DNA of 64,000 bases. Source: CAKZLS01 sp963786305. GTDB taxonomy: Bacteria > Pseudomonadota > Alphaproteobacteria > Rhodospirillales > Defluviicoccaceae. A model generated the notes under the pieces. The model had not been told where the DNA came from and did not search any database. It saw only the letters and a program-made list of their open reading frames with translations. The position numbers and the translations under genes were made by a program. Location: NCBI GenBank assembly GCA_963786305.1, contig CAWAYL010000022.1, positions 186,001 through 250,000 of the forward strand. Direction: 5' to 3'. Positions 8,319 to 17,663 of the stretch are shown here, one piece after another (position 1 is the stretch's first letter; each line of letters begins with the position of its first letter).

Positions 8319-10587
8319 CCTGCCCCCCGTCTGCCGCGCCATACCGTGCAAGCGATGAGAGCATCATACTCAACGCGACACCCATGGCGACCGTTATTCC
8401 GAACGCGCGAACCGGAAACGTCGTGCTGATGCCGAGCAGTCCCATGGACAGGATACTGGTGGATGCGGCCAAGACCACGGCCCCCAGAACCCACCTGTCC
8501 GACCCGCCGCGGGCCTCCCATTGGAAAACGGCGAAATCAATCCCGGTTCCGAGAACGATCAGCAGCGCCGCCGCCGAAAAGAAGGAGAACGGCACGCCCG
8601 CCAAGCCAAGAAGCGCGGTGGCACCGACGACCGCGAGAACCGGCGGCAGTAGAATGCGCATGGCGTTGAAATCGCGATAGGCGGCGAAAATGACAAGACC
8701 GCAGACCCCCATGGCGACACCCAGCGCCATGGTGGCTAGGCGGCGGTATTCTCTCATCGCCCGCGAGTACCATGCGGCCGGATCGATCAGGTCGATACCG
8801 GGTGCGAGATCCTTACCGGACGCGGACATCTCGCGGAGAAGCCGACCCGCGTTTTCCGCGCCGAGGGGGGCGATCAGATAATGAACACCATTCGCGACGC
8901 CATGGAGCCCGCGCAAAGGAGCCGGCACGTCCGGCGCGTCGTTCCGGGCGACCGCTTGACCGTAGGGATCGGCCGCCTGCAGGCCGAGAGCGGCCGCATG
9001 ACCGGCGAGCTGCGGTTCGAATAGCTCTTCCCGCAGCAACGCCCGATTGCGGGCCCGGGTTTGGCGCGACGGATCGAAGCGGCTGATCGCGAACGTCCCA
9101 CCGCGTTCTTCCCCGTCTTTCCCCGCTAGCACCTGCAACGCGCCCTCTTCCGCTTGCTTCGCCGCGTCGTAGTCGGCTCCCGATGACAGCAAAAACACGG
9201 CGGACGGCCGGAACCCGGTGAGGATACCGATCCGCTCCTCTTCGCTTTTCAGGTCAGCCGGAGGGTTTTGAAAGGCTTTCACATCGTCCAGAAAGGTCAG
9301 CCTGGCAAAGCCGGCGACACCGACGGCAAGCATCGCCATGACCCCCAGCGCGAACGCCCATCGCGAAAGTCTCGGGCGCAGAAACCCTTCGGCGAACCAT
9401 GCCAGCGCCATCGCCGCCGGCGGCGGCGGTCTCGATCCGCCGTCGACCCCCGGCAAGACCGAGACCGCGAAAATCCAGGCCGTGACCAGCCCGCCCGCCG
9501 CGAACACCGCGATCTGGTTCATCACCGGGATGGCGAACAGAAGGATGGCGAGAAAGCCGCACACCGAGGTAACCAGACTGACGCTCAGCGGCCGCCAGAT
9601 CCGCCGCAGGCGGACGCTTCCGGTGTCGCCGGACGTGGCGGCGAACCCCGTCATCATGAAGTGCACCGCATAGTCGGCGGCGATGCCGGTCAGCGCCGAG
9701 CCGAAAATCAGCGCCATGACATGGACGGTTTCGAACACCACCAACGTCGTCGCGAGCCCGCCGGACAGCCCGGCGAACACCGTGGCGACCGCCAGCAACG
9801 GCGATCGAAGGCGTCCGAAGATCGCCCAGAAAAGGACGGCGATGGCGACGGTGCCGACACCGCCGATGATGGAAATTTCCGTACGCGCCCGGATCCCGCC
9901 CGCATGGGCGTAAAACACCGCCCCGGATCTGTCGAGAGTGAGCCCCCGGCTGCCCCATTCCGACGTCCAGTCTTCCACGGCCTCGACGATATCATCCTGA
10001 ACATCCAGCCGGTAGGGAGACTCGCTCAGACGCCCGGCGACGAGGGATGCCTCCCTGTGCACGTCCGGTTGCACATCCGCGGACCGGGGCAACAGGCATT
10101 GGCCCAGCCGCACACTGAGCAGAAACGGGTCGCGCGACACGAGTTCGCCCGACAGTGGCGATCCCGGCGTGTGGAGTTGGATCAAAGCGTCACGGCGAAT
10201 GTCGCCGCCCCGGCCCAGTGCGATCCTGCGTTCGTCCTCCGGGCACAGGATCTCGGCCCGATTGGCGAACAGCCACGTTGCCAGGCCACGCCCCTCGTCG
10301 GCCACGGGCACGAATACGCCTGTCCCCGTCAGCCGCGCCGTCAGATCGCGCGCGGCCTCGCCACGCAGGTTTTCGTCACCGCCCCGAACCGCGAGGATCA
10401 GGCGATTGCCGGCCGCGGTTCCGGCGCGATGGATGGCATCGGCGACAATCCGGTCGCCGCCGCCCGGCACCGATTGCAGAATGTCCGTTTCGACGGGAAG
10501 CGGGCCCGCGAAACGAACGGCAATGACCGCCCCCGCGATCACGAGCACGACGACGCCGCAAAGAGCCGTCCACCGGCTGTTTCCCAT
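8308..10587 (-). CDS. MMPL/RND-family exporter (ApeM-like)
   Basis: The 759-residue membrane protein has the MMPL layout. An N-terminal transmembrane helix and a large periplasmic loop are followed by a block of helices from about residue 237 to 380. A second helix (about 408-428), a second loop and a C-terminal helical block (about 640-750) complete it. Aryl polyene and xanthomonadin clusters contain such exporters next to a LolA-like carrier, and they are thought to move the lipid-linked pigment toward the outer membrane. The start at 10587 lies 17 bases after the LolA-like gene. Confidence 0.85.
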   Translation of the reverse strand: MGNSRWTALCGVVVLVIAGAVIAVRFAGPLPVETDILQSVPGGGDRIVADAIHRAGTAAGNRLILAVRGGDENLRGEAARDLTARLTGTGVFVPVADEGRGLATWLFANRAEILCPEDERRIALGRGGDIRRDALIQLHTPGSPLSGELVSRDPFLLSVRLGQCLLPRSADVQPDVHREASLVAGRLSESPYRLDVQDDIVEAVEDWTSEWGSRGLTLDRSGAVFYAHAGGIRARTEISIIGGVGTVAIAVLFWAIFGRLRSPLLAVATVFAGLSGGLATTLVVFETVHVMALIFGSALTGIAADYAVHFMMTGFAATSGDTGSVRLRRIWRPLSVSLVTSVCGFLAILLFAIPVMNQIAVFAAGGLVTAWIFAVSVLPGVDGGSRPPPPAAMALAWFAEGFLRPRLSRWAFALGVMAMLAVGVAGFARLTFLDDVKAFQNPPADLKSEEERIGILTGFRPSAVFLLSSGADYDAAKQAEEGALQVLAGKDGEERGGTFAISRFDPSRQTRARNRALLREELFEPQLAGHAAALGLQAADPYGQAVARNDAPDVPAPLRGLHGVANGVHYLIAPLGAENAGRLLREMSASGKDLAPGIDLIDPAAWYSRAMREYRRLATMALGVAMGVCGLVIFAAYRDFNAMRILLPPVLAVVGATALLGLAGVPFSFFSAAALLIVLGTGIDFAVFQWEARGGSDRWVLGAVVLAASTSILSMGLLGISTTFPVRAFGITVAMGVALSMMLSSLARYGAADGGQDGS

Positions 10588-10604
10588 ATCCCGTGGAAGT
10601 CCCC

Positions 10605-11168
10605 TTATGATGGCGGCGCCATTTCAATGACGTCGTAGTCGCCGGCGGGCCGCCGCAGGGTAACGCGTTCTACCTCCGTGCATCCCCGGATTTCGATGGT
10701 GCCAAGGATTTCTGCCAACCGGTCGTCGAGCGGGACCAGAATAGCGACCCACGGCCCGTTTCCGGCCTCGACGGACGTCGATATTGCAAAGTAGGCATTC
10801 AACGCATTGAGATCACCGCGCAATACGCTGGCGAGCGGCAAGCCGCCAACCCCCGGAACGGCGCCTCCGCCCGCCGAAACCGGTTGCGGGTCGCTTCCCT
10901 CCACCGACTGCGTGATGCCGTTTGGACCGAACGTGGTCAGGATGTCGAACGGCGAGCGGTTGTGCCATAGGATGCGCTCGCCGGCGAGGGTGACGGTTCC
11001 CTCGGAAACGAGCGGCGCGGACACGCCCTCGAGATGGCGGCTCTGCACGAAGGCGCGGCTGAAGTCGGACACGACGATCTCGTTCGGCGGCGGACACGTC
11101 GGCTCGGCCGCGAGCGCCGCCCCGGACAGAAAAACGCCAGCCAGTATCATAGCCATCAACGCCTTCAT
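10605..11168 (-). CDS. LolA-like outer-membrane lipoprotein carrier protein
   Basis: The 187-residue product has a signal peptide (MKALMAMILAG, cleavage likely after ALAA). The mature part includes EGTVTLAGERILWHNRSPFD and TTFGPNGITQSVEG, resembling the LolA-like carrier family (DUF1571/LolA-related) of aryl polyene clusters. It would act in the periplasm with the MMPL exporter to shuttle the lipidic pigment. The ATG at 11168 overlaps the thioesterase stop by one base; a GTG at 11171 is an alternative. Confidence 0.78.
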   Translation of the reverse strand: MKALMAMILAGVFLSGAALAAEPTCPPPNEIVVSDFSRAFVQSRHLEGVSAPLVSEGTVTLAGERILWHNRSPFDILTTFGPNGITQSVEGSDPQPVSAGGGAVPGVGGLPLASVLRGDLNALNAYFAISTSVEAGNGPWVAILVPLDDRLAEILGTIEIRGCTEVERVTLRRPAGDYDVIEMAPPS

Positions 11169-11647
11169 CACAGGTACGGTGCCAGTTTGTCCCTGAGTAT
11201 CCGTGGTGTTTCCCAGAGCATTTCCTCCGTTTGCGCGTCCACCGCGACCTGCAACGTGCGGCCCTTCGTCAGGCGTCGTCCGTCACCGGTGTCGCGGATC
11301 ACATAGGTGAGCCTGAGCCGGGTTTCCCATTCGATGAGTTCCGCGGTCACCTCGATATCCTGGCCGTGGCGGACCGGTCGATAGAATCGGACCTGCATGT
11401 CCACGACCGGCCACAAATGCCCGCCCCGCAGCATCTGTTCATAGCCGTAGTCGATCTTGTCCAACAGCGCCACGCGGGCCAGTTCGAAAAATTTCGCATA
11501 ATTGCCGTGCCAGACCACATTCATTGGATCCAAGTCGTAAAACTGCGGGCGGGTTCGGACTGACGCGGACACCAGCGGTTTCAGTTTAAGTGCTCCCCGC
11601 GCGGCGGCCCATCGCGCCGTTCCATGCCCCCGCGGGTCATCGGCCAT
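11168..11647 (-). CDS. Acyl-ACP/CoA thioesterase (4HBT hot-dog family)
   Basis: The 159-residue hot-dog protein has YDLDPMNVVWHGNYAKFFE near residues 37-55, the 4-hydroxybenzoyl-CoA thioesterase signature with the catalytic Asp at about residue 40. It would hydrolyse acyl-thioesters, the role of ApeK in aryl polyene clusters. ATG 11647 was chosen because upstream sequence belongs to the glycosyltransferase-acyltransferase gene, which it overlaps by 11 bases. Whether it offloads the finished polyene or edits stalled chains cannot be told from sequence. Confidence 0.83.
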   Translation of the reverse strand: MADDPRGHGTARWAAARGALKLKPLVSASVRTRPQFYDLDPMNVVWHGNYAKFFELARVALLDKIDYGYEQMLRGGHLWPVVDMQVRFYRPVRHGQDIEVTAELIEWETRLRLTYVIRDTGDGRRLTKGRTLQVAVDAQTEEMLWETPRILRDKLAPYL

Positions 11648-13370
11648 CGCTCCCGTCCGGTTTCTCGTTCGTTCTCGCGGGTGGCGGATTGAGCCCCGAC
11701 GGCCGCCAGAAATCGAAGAAGTTGTACCATTGCAGCGGTGCCATCGCCGTATGTTCCTCCAATGCGCGCACGAAGTCTCGTGCATAGGCCGCAATGGCTT
11801 CGGCGCGGTTGCGCCGCGGCAATTCGACGCGGTCGGCCAGTTTGCGAAAATGCACGTGGTAGCGTGCCTCGTGGCGCAGGCTGAACAACAGGTAGGTCGG
11901 GCATTTCAACAAGGACGCCAGGATGTACGGCCCCACCGGGAACGGCGCCAATTCGCCGAGGAAGGGCAACCATACGACCCGGTCGCCCTTTTCGCCAACG
12001 GCGATGCGATCGCCCACCATGACCACCCATTCTCCCCGCGCCGCGCACGCGCTCATGGTGACCGCGGTCTCGGGTCCGACGTTCGTAACCTGGGTCAAGC
12101 GCATTGCCGATTCCGGCGAGAACGCTTCGATCAGCCGGTTGAAGCGCTCGGCGTGGACGGTGTGGACCAGAACGTTGATCCGACAGCCCTCGGCCGCGCC
12201 CAGGGCGCGCAGGACCTCCGGATTGCCAAGGTGGGCGGTAATCACGAAGGCGCCGCGTTCGTCGTTGAGCGCCTGGGCGACCAGGTCCGAGGAAACCCCC
12301 TCCAAATCCTTCTTCGCCAGACCGCCGGTCCACGCCGCGAACTTGTCCAGACAAGCGGCGCCGAAAGTCATGAAGTGACGCAAGCTGGTGGACGGGTCCG
12401 GCTTACACTCCAAAATCCCGGCCTTCCATGCTTGGGTGAGATAGGCGAGGGACGCTTGTCTCTGTGTCCGTCCGGTCACGAAGAAATAGAGAACGGGAAT
12501 AGACATGACCGCGAGACACATTCGCCGCCCCAGAAGACGATAGACGGCGGCGAGGACACGGAGGCCCCAATAGGCGCCGCGCTCGCCGAGGCCGGACCAA
12601 CGGTCGGATTGCCGGGGACGTTGTCCGGACCGGGACAGGTTCCGCGTCAGCAACCTTGGCGATCGGACGAGCATGCCGAAGAACAGACGCGTATGCATGA
12701 TCGAAACCAGCACGTTGTCGTGCAGCATATCGAAATTGGAAACGTTCCCGGCGGGATAGGTTACCCGAACCGGCACGCCGACGACCGGCGTTCCCCGCCA
12801 ATGCGAGCGGACCAGCACTTCGGTGTCGAAATCCATGCGGCGGCCAACCACGTCCCGGCGGGCCACGTCCAGTGTCGCGGCGATGGGATAGACGCGGAAA
12901 CCGCACATGCTGTCCTTGATGTCACGGGAAAGCGTATTGATGAACACCCAGACGTGGGTCAGCCAGCGCCCCGCCTTTCGCTTCAGCGGAATCGTACCGT
13001 CGAACTCGGGCTGCCCCAAAACCAGGGCCTCGGGGTTGGCGCGCGCCGCTTCCACGAGAGCGTCCAGCCGGTCGGCGTCATGCTGTCCGTCCGCGTCGAT
13101 TTGAACGGCATGGCTGAACCCGCGTTCGTGCGCGCGCGTCAGACCGCGGACGACGGCATCCCCCTTGCCTCCGTTGACCTCGTAACGCAGGCATTCGACG
13201 CCCGGAAAGGGCGCGCACACAGCCGCGATGCGCTCGGCCTCGGCCGGGTCGCTGCCGTCGTCGACGACGATGACCGCCATGTCACGGGCGACGAAACGCG
13301 ACAGAATGTCCGGCAGGGCCTTATGATGGTTGTAGGTCGGAATGACGGCGCAGGCACGAAACGCGCTCAC
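11637..13370 (-). CDS. Glycosyltransferase family 2 - LpxL-type acyltransferase fusion
   Basis: The 577-residue protein has two domains. Residues 1-240 form a GT2 glycosyltransferase with the opening AVIPTYNH, VVDDGSD and the DADGQHD metal/nucleotide site (92-98). From about residue 270 there is an LpxL/LpxM-like lysophospholipid acyltransferase with AHLGNPE (HX4E) and a GDRIAVG segment. This fused architecture is a hallmark of the aryl polyene cluster (ApeJ), where it probably links the polyene to a sugar or lipid anchor. The GTG at 13370 overlaps the upstream stop (GTGA); upstream open sequence is a shadow. Confidence 0.87.
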   Translation of the reverse strand: MSAFRACAVIPTYNHHKALPDILSRFVARDMAVIVVDDGSDPAEAERIAAVCAPFPGVECLRYEVNGGKGDAVVRGLTRAHERGFSHAVQIDADGQHDADRLDALVEAARANPEALVLGQPEFDGTIPLKRKAGRWLTHVWVFINTLSRDIKDSMCGFRVYPIAATLDVARRDVVGRRMDFDTEVLVRSHWRGTPVVGVPVRVTYPAGNVSNFDMLHDNVLVSIMHTRLFFGMLVRSPRLLTRNLSRSGQRPRQSDRWSGLGERGAYWGLRVLAAVYRLLGRRMCLAVMSIPVLYFFVTGRTQRQASLAYLTQAWKAGILECKPDPSTSLRHFMTFGAACLDKFAAWTGGLAKKDLEGVSSDLVAQALNDERGAFVITAHLGNPEVLRALGAAEGCRINVLVHTVHAERFNRLIEAFSPESAMRLTQVTNVGPETAVTMSACAARGEWVVMVGDRIAVGEKGDRVVWLPFLGELAPFPVGPYILASLLKCPTYLLFSLRHEARYHVHFRKLADRVELPRRNRAEAIAAYARDFVRALEEHTAMAPLQWYNFFDFWRPSGLNPPPARTNEKPDGSDGR

Positions 13371-15064
13371 GCGCCGCCCCCGACGATCCCTTCGCCGGCG
13401 ATCCCGTCTTCCCGATCGATCCGGAACCGCAGCCGGTCGCGCCCGGTGTCGCGTGTCAGGATCAGGCGTATCCGGTCTCCGGGGCGCAAAACCTTGTGGA
13501 ACTTGACGCGGGTCAGCATGGCCGTGGACGGGCTCCAGTCCCACACCCTCCGCGCCCAGCAGACGGCCATGTGAACCTCCGCCACGCCCGGAAATACGGG
13601 TTCGGCGGGGAAATGGCCGCCAAACCACGGCATGTCGGGATCCAGCCGAATATCGATTTCGGCAAGCCGGTCCTCCAGGCGGCCCACCTCCGGCGGATCC
13701 GGCGCGCCCTCCGCCCGGGTTTCGAAAAGGGCGCGAAGGTCCGCATCGAGCCGCTTTCCCTGGCTGTTCAGCGGCAGGTGTTCAACGAACCTCCAGAACT
13801 TCGGACGTTCCATGGGATCGAGCCGTTCGGCCAAGGCGCCTCGCAACCGCCGCGACAATCGAAACGCTCCAATTTCGCACAACAGCGCCACGCCCCCGGG
13901 AGCGAGAACGATCGCGGCCCCGAGCCAGTCGCGGCGGTGCGGCAGTACGATCACCGCCGCTTCCGCGACGTCATCCAGGGCAACGAGCGCTTCTTCGACC
14001 CGCGTCAACGACACGCGCCTGCCCTCGACCTTGACCACCCGGTCGGCGCGGCCCAGCAGCCTGAACCGGTCGCGCTCGACGATCTCGATCCGGTCGCCCA
14101 TGGTGATTTCCCGATGCTCGGCGACGAATGGCGATCGCACGGTCAGACAGCCATCTTTGCCGGCGGCTGTTTCGACGCCGGGAAACGGCTTCCAGAGTTC
14201 GCCGCGGCCGTGCTGCCGTCGCCATGCGACCGCGCTGGTTTCCGTACTGCCGAAGACTTCGATGGGCAATTGTCCGAACAGCGCCACACATTGCCGGGCC
14301 GCCTCGAACGGCAACAGCCCGCCCGCCGAAAAAACAATGCGCGGTTGACATCGATTCAAACCGCCCGCGTCGGGAAGGCGCGTCAAGTGCGCCGGGCTGG
14401 AGACGAGCACGCTCCCCGGCACAAGACGATCGCGAAGCTGTTCCCAAAAGTTCACCTGACCGTCAACGGCCGGGCGGGCCGCCATGACGGGCCAGATGAT
14501 CCTGAATCCCAGGCCGTATATGTGCTGGTGAGACACGGTTCCCCACACGGGGCCCGGCGCGCCGCCCCAGAGGCTCTCGAAAACCTGGGTTTCCGTCTCC
14601 AACTGGTCCAGCGTTCTCTCGACGGCCTTGGGCGTTCCCGTCGAGCCGGACGTGAAGAAGGTGATCCGCAACGGCGCGCTCGGCGGGCTCGGCAAGGTCT
14701 CCGACGGCGACGGCGACGGCGACGGCGCCGTTCGTATCAGCCGCGCTTGCGGCAACGCCATCACCCTATCCGTCAGCAAGACACCGCCACCGACGCCGAT
14801 CTCGTTCAGGTACGCAACGCCCAGGTGGGCGGGGCAGATCAACTCCCGGTCCAATTTGGCGCAGACCAGCATGCCGACGAGAAACATCGCGGCGGACTGA
14901 GTGCTCAGGAAAATTGGCCCTTGCGTGTCGCCCAGGCTGTCGAGGTTTAAATTGGTCGCCGCGACGATGCCGCCGGCCGTGACCGGTGTGTCGCCGGAAA
15001 GAAACAGCACGCGGTCCGGCGGCGCGGTCGCGACGCTCTCCCATAGGCTCGGCAGCGCCGTCAT
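13367..15064 (-). CDS. Acyl-ACP synthetase fused to hot-dog dehydratase-like domain
   Basis: The 565-residue protein begins with an ANL-type adenylating enzyme: FFTSGSTGTPKAVER is the P-loop, followed by SAGGLLPFE and EVFGSTETSAVAWR. It would activate an aromatic acid and load it on an ACP, as ApeH does. From about residue 455 to the end it continues into a hot-dog domain (PDMPWFGGHFPAEPVFPGV, then RVKFHKVLRPGD) like the ApeI dehydratase. In the E. coli-type cluster these are two genes, so a fusion is notable. A short Ser-Pro linker is encoded by a GACGGC hexamer repeat. The ATG at 15064 overlaps the upstream stop by 4 bases. Confidence 0.86.
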   Translation of the reverse strand: MTALPSLWESVATAPPDRVLFLSGDTPVTAGGIVAATNLNLDSLGDTQGPIFLSTQSAAMFLVGMLVCAKLDRELICPAHLGVAYLNEIGVGGGVLLTDRVMALPQARLIRTAPSPSPSPSETLPSPPSAPLRITFFTSGSTGTPKAVERTLDQLETETQVFESLWGGAPGPVWGTVSHQHIYGLGFRIIWPVMAARPAVDGQVNFWEQLRDRLVPGSVLVSSPAHLTRLPDAGGLNRCQPRIVFSAGGLLPFEAARQCVALFGQLPIEVFGSTETSAVAWRRQHGRGELWKPFPGVETAAGKDGCLTVRSPFVAEHREITMGDRIEIVERDRFRLLGRADRVVKVEGRRVSLTRVEEALVALDDVAEAAVIVLPHRRDWLGAAIVLAPGGVALLCEIGAFRLSRRLRGALAERLDPMERPKFWRFVEHLPLNSQGKRLDADLRALFETRAEGAPDPPEVGRLEDRLAEIDIRLDPDMPWFGGHFPAEPVFPGVAEVHMAVCWARRVWDWSPSTAMLTRVKFHKVLRPGDRIRLILTRDTGRDRLRFRIDREDGIAGEGIVGGGA

Positions 15065-15645
15065 GCCTCGGCCTCGTGGCCCCTGACCTTTCGACGCACC
15101 AGAAACTCGATCACAAAGAGGCAGCCGACGACAATGTACACGATGCATCCATTGTATAGCGTCCACGTTGTCCAAGAAGCCGCCAAGGCGGTCCACAGGG
15201 CGACGGCGCCATTGATCAAAAAGAAACCGACCCACACCATGGTGACGATCCGGGTGTAGACGACGGCGTGCGGCGGAAGCGAGGGCTCGGTGATGAGCGC
15301 GAACCTCTCGATCATGCTGGGCGGATGGAAAAGCGTGCTCGCGAACGCGACCAACAGCGCGGCGTTCATGAAGAATGGATACAGCCTGACGGACAGGTCG
15401 GCGTCGACCGCGGCGACCGCGGCGACGCCCGCGACAGCGGCGAGAAGCGCCAGCGTCACATGCCCCGGCGTTTTTCGCGAAGCGGGCACGACCTGGCGAA
15501 GCAGGTAAATGGCGCACAGCGCGCCTACCGCCGGAAGTGGACCCACCGTATGAACCGAAATCACCGCAATCACGGGATAGAGCACGGAAAAGATGGCAAA
15601 AAGAACCGCCGACGGTTCAAGTTTCGCTCTTTTCGAATAGGTCAT
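15061..15645 (-). CDS. COG4648-type integral membrane protein (ApeG-like)
   Basis: This 194-residue protein has about five to six hydrophobic segments with short loops, ending in a basic tail (RRKVRGHEAEA). It resembles the COG4648 family found between the ACP and acyl-ACP synthetase genes of aryl polyene clusters. Its biochemical role is not established; its constant position suggests a structural or transport role at the inner membrane. It overlaps the end of the ACP gene by 29 bases and the synthetase gene by 4. Confidence 0.78.
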   Translation of the reverse strand: MTYSKRAKLEPSAVLFAIFSVLYPVIAVISVHTVGPLPAVGALCAIYLLRQVVPASRKTPGHVTLALLAAVAGVAAVAAVDADLSVRLYPFFMNAALLVAFASTLFHPPSMIERFALITEPSLPPHAVVYTRIVTMVWVGFFLINGAVALWTALAASWTTWTLYNGCIVYIVVGCLFVIEFLVRRKVRGHEAEA

Positions 15646-15871
15646 GAACCCGATCCACCACGTCCTGAACCGTCCTCACCGTTCTGAATTCTTCCGGTTT
15701 GATCTTTCGCCCGGTTAATTCCTGCAGCTTCACGATGAGATCGATCGCGTCGATACTGTCAAGGTCGAGGTCCTCGCCGAGCTTTGCCGCGGGCGTGATA
15801 TCTTTCTCGGACACCTCGAACAACTCGATCAGCGAATCCTTGAGCTTCTGAAAGATCGTTTCCTTATCCAC
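15617..15871 (-). CDS. Acyl carrier protein (ApeF-like)
   Basis: This 84-residue acidic four-helix ACP has the phosphopantetheine attachment motif LDLDSIDAID with Ser39. It is the first of two tandem ACPs when read from the downstream side. Aryl polyene systems use two ACPs, one for starter loading and one for elongation. Activation to the holo form probably needs a phosphopantetheinyl transferase such as the one at 18352-18999. Confidence 0.9.
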   Translation of the reverse strand: MDKETIFQKLKDSLIELFEVSEKDITPAAKLGEDLDLDSIDAIDLIVKLQELTGRKIKPEEFRTVRTVQDVVDRVHDLFEKSET

Positions 15872-15886
15872 GGCCGTTCTCCCGTG

Positions 15887-16150
15887 TCACGTGTCTCGGT
15901 GTTCGTCGACGAACCGCGCAAGACTGCGGACGGATCGGAAATAACCCCGAACGTTCGGGTCCTCGGGATCGATTTTCACGCCGTATTGCCTCTGGATCGC
16001 GACGCCGAGTTCGAGGGCGTCGATGGAATCGAGAGCCAGCCCGTCGTCGCCGAACAGCTCTTCCTCGGGATCGATGTCGTCCGGTTTGATGTCCTCGAGA
16101 AACAGTGCGCTGATGATCAATGCGCGAATTTCGTCCTCAAGCTCAGGCAT
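15887..16150 (-). CDS. Acyl carrier protein (ApeE-like)
   Basis: This 87-residue ACP has the motif LALDSIDALEL with the attachment Ser at residue 42. It differs clearly from its neighbour ACP, so the two probably have separate roles. It overlaps the acyltransferase gene upstream by 8 bases and is followed by 15 bases before the next ACP gene. Confidence 0.9.
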   Translation of the reverse strand: MPELEDEIRALIISALFLEDIKPDDIDPEEELFGDDGLALDSIDALELGVAIQRQYGVKIDPEDPNVRGYFRSVRSLARFVDEHRDT

Positions 16151-16916
16151 CGTTCAATAGTGCTCCATACCTGTTTGCGATGTGCGCCGACAATCGCCTC
16201 ACGGCGACCGAAGGGGGGCTGTCGCCTCCCAAGTCGCTCGGATCGATGAGTTCATGCACGCTGATCGTGTATAGCGGGCGACGCGAGGGGATCTGATACC
16301 ATTTTTCGCCCTTGCGCAACATCGGCGGTACACACGTGATCGTGACCAGGCGAACATTCGATCGCGAACGCACCGCGATGTTGACAAAACCCCGTTGAAG
16401 ACGCCGTGGCCGGCCGGGCACCGTTCGCGAACCCTCGGGGAAGATGATCAGATTGTCGCCCTCGGCCAACAGCTTGGAACACTCGGCAACCAGCTTTTCC
16501 GGATCGTCATCGTTGCGAATGTAGTCGGTCGCCTTGACGACGCCGCGCATGAAAGGGTTGTTCCAGATCTGATGCTTGACCACGCACTGCGCCCGGTCCA
16601 GCAGCGACATCAGCAGCACCACGTCCAGCAAGCTGGGGTGATTGGCGGCGATCAGCACGCCACGGTCGTTGCGGAGGGCTTCGACACCCTGTGTTTCAAG
16701 CCTGATGACTCCCATGATGACCATGAACCACACGAACTTGCGAAAAGCGCGATGAACGCCCTGTTGCGCCAACGCCACCCGGCGGACGGGGTCGCGGACA
16801 AACAGACTGATGGCGGGAAAGGCGGTCACCGCCAGAACGATGCCGCCGATGCCGAAAATGGCGAACGACAGGCCGGTTCCAAACAATCGCCAGAGATAGT
16901 CGAGGCGGTCCGTCAC
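16143..16916 (-). CDS. 1-acyl-glycerol-3-phosphate-type acyltransferase (ApeD-like)
   Basis: This 257-residue membrane-associated acyltransferase has an N-terminal hydrophobic segment (GTGLSFAIFGIGGIVLAV), then the HX4D motif in NHPSLLD and FPEGSRT, both typical of the PlsC family. In aryl polyene clusters a protein of this type sits beside the ACP genes and probably helps esterify the polyene onto its lipid anchor. The GTG at 16916 overlaps the upstream gene by 4 bases (GTGA). Upstream open sequence is out of context and was excluded. Confidence 0.85.
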   Translation of the reverse strand: MTDRLDYLWRLFGTGLSFAIFGIGGIVLAVTAFPAISLFVRDPVRRVALAQQGVHRAFRKFVWFMVIMGVIRLETQGVEALRNDRGVLIAANHPSLLDVVLLMSLLDRAQCVVKHQIWNNPFMRGVVKATDYIRNDDDPEKLVAECSKLLAEGDNLIIFPEGSRTVPGRPRRLQRGFVNIAVRSRSNVRLVTITCVPPMLRKGEKWYQIPSRRPLYTISVHELIDPSDLGGDSPPSVAVRRLSAHIANRYGALLNDA

Positions 16917-17629
16917 CCTGCAGCGAGTTTCCAGGCCGGTCCGTGCATCCCGCGAAAATCGAGGCTCGAACCCGATCCCAACACAGAGACGAGCCGGCGC
17001 GCCAGGATCTCCGCTCCCTCGAACCGCTCCGCGGGCGCCGCGACCGGAAGCGGGCGCAGCGATGGCGCGTGGGCCGGCTTGGAAGCGCGCCGGCGCATTA
17101 AAAAGGCCAGAGCCGTGCCGCCACATTCCAGATCCGTGAACGGCTGGTAAATTTCGGGAAACGGCCAGTCTCCGAATACCACGGCGACGGGCCATTCGGC
17201 ATCGGTCGCCAGGCGGGCATAAGCCTCCATCAGGCCGGCGAGCAATGTATCGCGGCCCGCCGCCAGGGCCGTGTGTCCGGTGCGGTCGCCCCTGATCTGT
17301 CCGAGCAGCCCCGCCGCCGCGTTGTGGACCGCGAGCGAAAACGACATGGGAGACAGCGGCTCGTGTTCCGCGATCGATCGCAAAAGAGATACCAGAAGAT
17401 CTACGTTGCCATAGCGTGAGCACAATATGATCTCCGCTGCCGGCAGTTCTCCCAGGATCCCCAGGGCGCACCGGGCCATGAGCCGTTCCATGGGCCCCAT
17501 GCGGCGCCGTAGATTGGCGGGAATCCGCGTCTCGTCGATGCAATTGCCCAGGCACCGTGGCGCGTTGCTTTCGCCATCGACCAAGGCGGCGGACCACCGG
17601 TCGATGGCAATGCACGGTTCCGTGCTCAT
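16913..17629 (-). CDS. Ketosynthase N-terminal-like protein, chain-length-factor-like (ApeC type)
   Basis: This 238-residue protein resembles the short beta-ketoacyl synthase N-terminal-like family (PF13723). It carries LCSRYGN and SFSLAVHNAAAGL, where the region that would hold a ketosynthase active-site Cys has none. Such Cys-less partners form a heterodimer with the ApeO ketosynthase in aryl polyene synthesis. The short length is usual for the family. Its start (ATG 17629) is 34 bases after the secreted-protein gene stop. Confidence 0.78.
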   Translation of the reverse strand: MSTEPCIAIDRWSAALVDGESNAPRCLGNCIDETRIPANLRRRMGPMERLMARCALGILGELPAAEIILCSRYGNVDLLVSLLRSIAEHEPLSPMSFSLAVHNAAAGLLGQIRGDRTGHTALAAGRDTLLAGLMEAYARLATDAEWPVAVVFGDWPFPEIYQPFTDLECGGTALAFLMRRRASKPAHAPSLRPLPVAAPAERFEGAEILARRLVSVLGSGSSLDFRGMHGPAWKLAAG

Positions 17630-17663
17630 GCGCGGCCCGGCCCCCCGTTTCGCGGGGCGGCGC

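Noticed and set aside
14702..14728. GACGGC hexamer repeat that might cause switching
   Set aside because: The unit is a multiple of three, so changes alter only the Ser-Pro linker length in the synthetase fusion.
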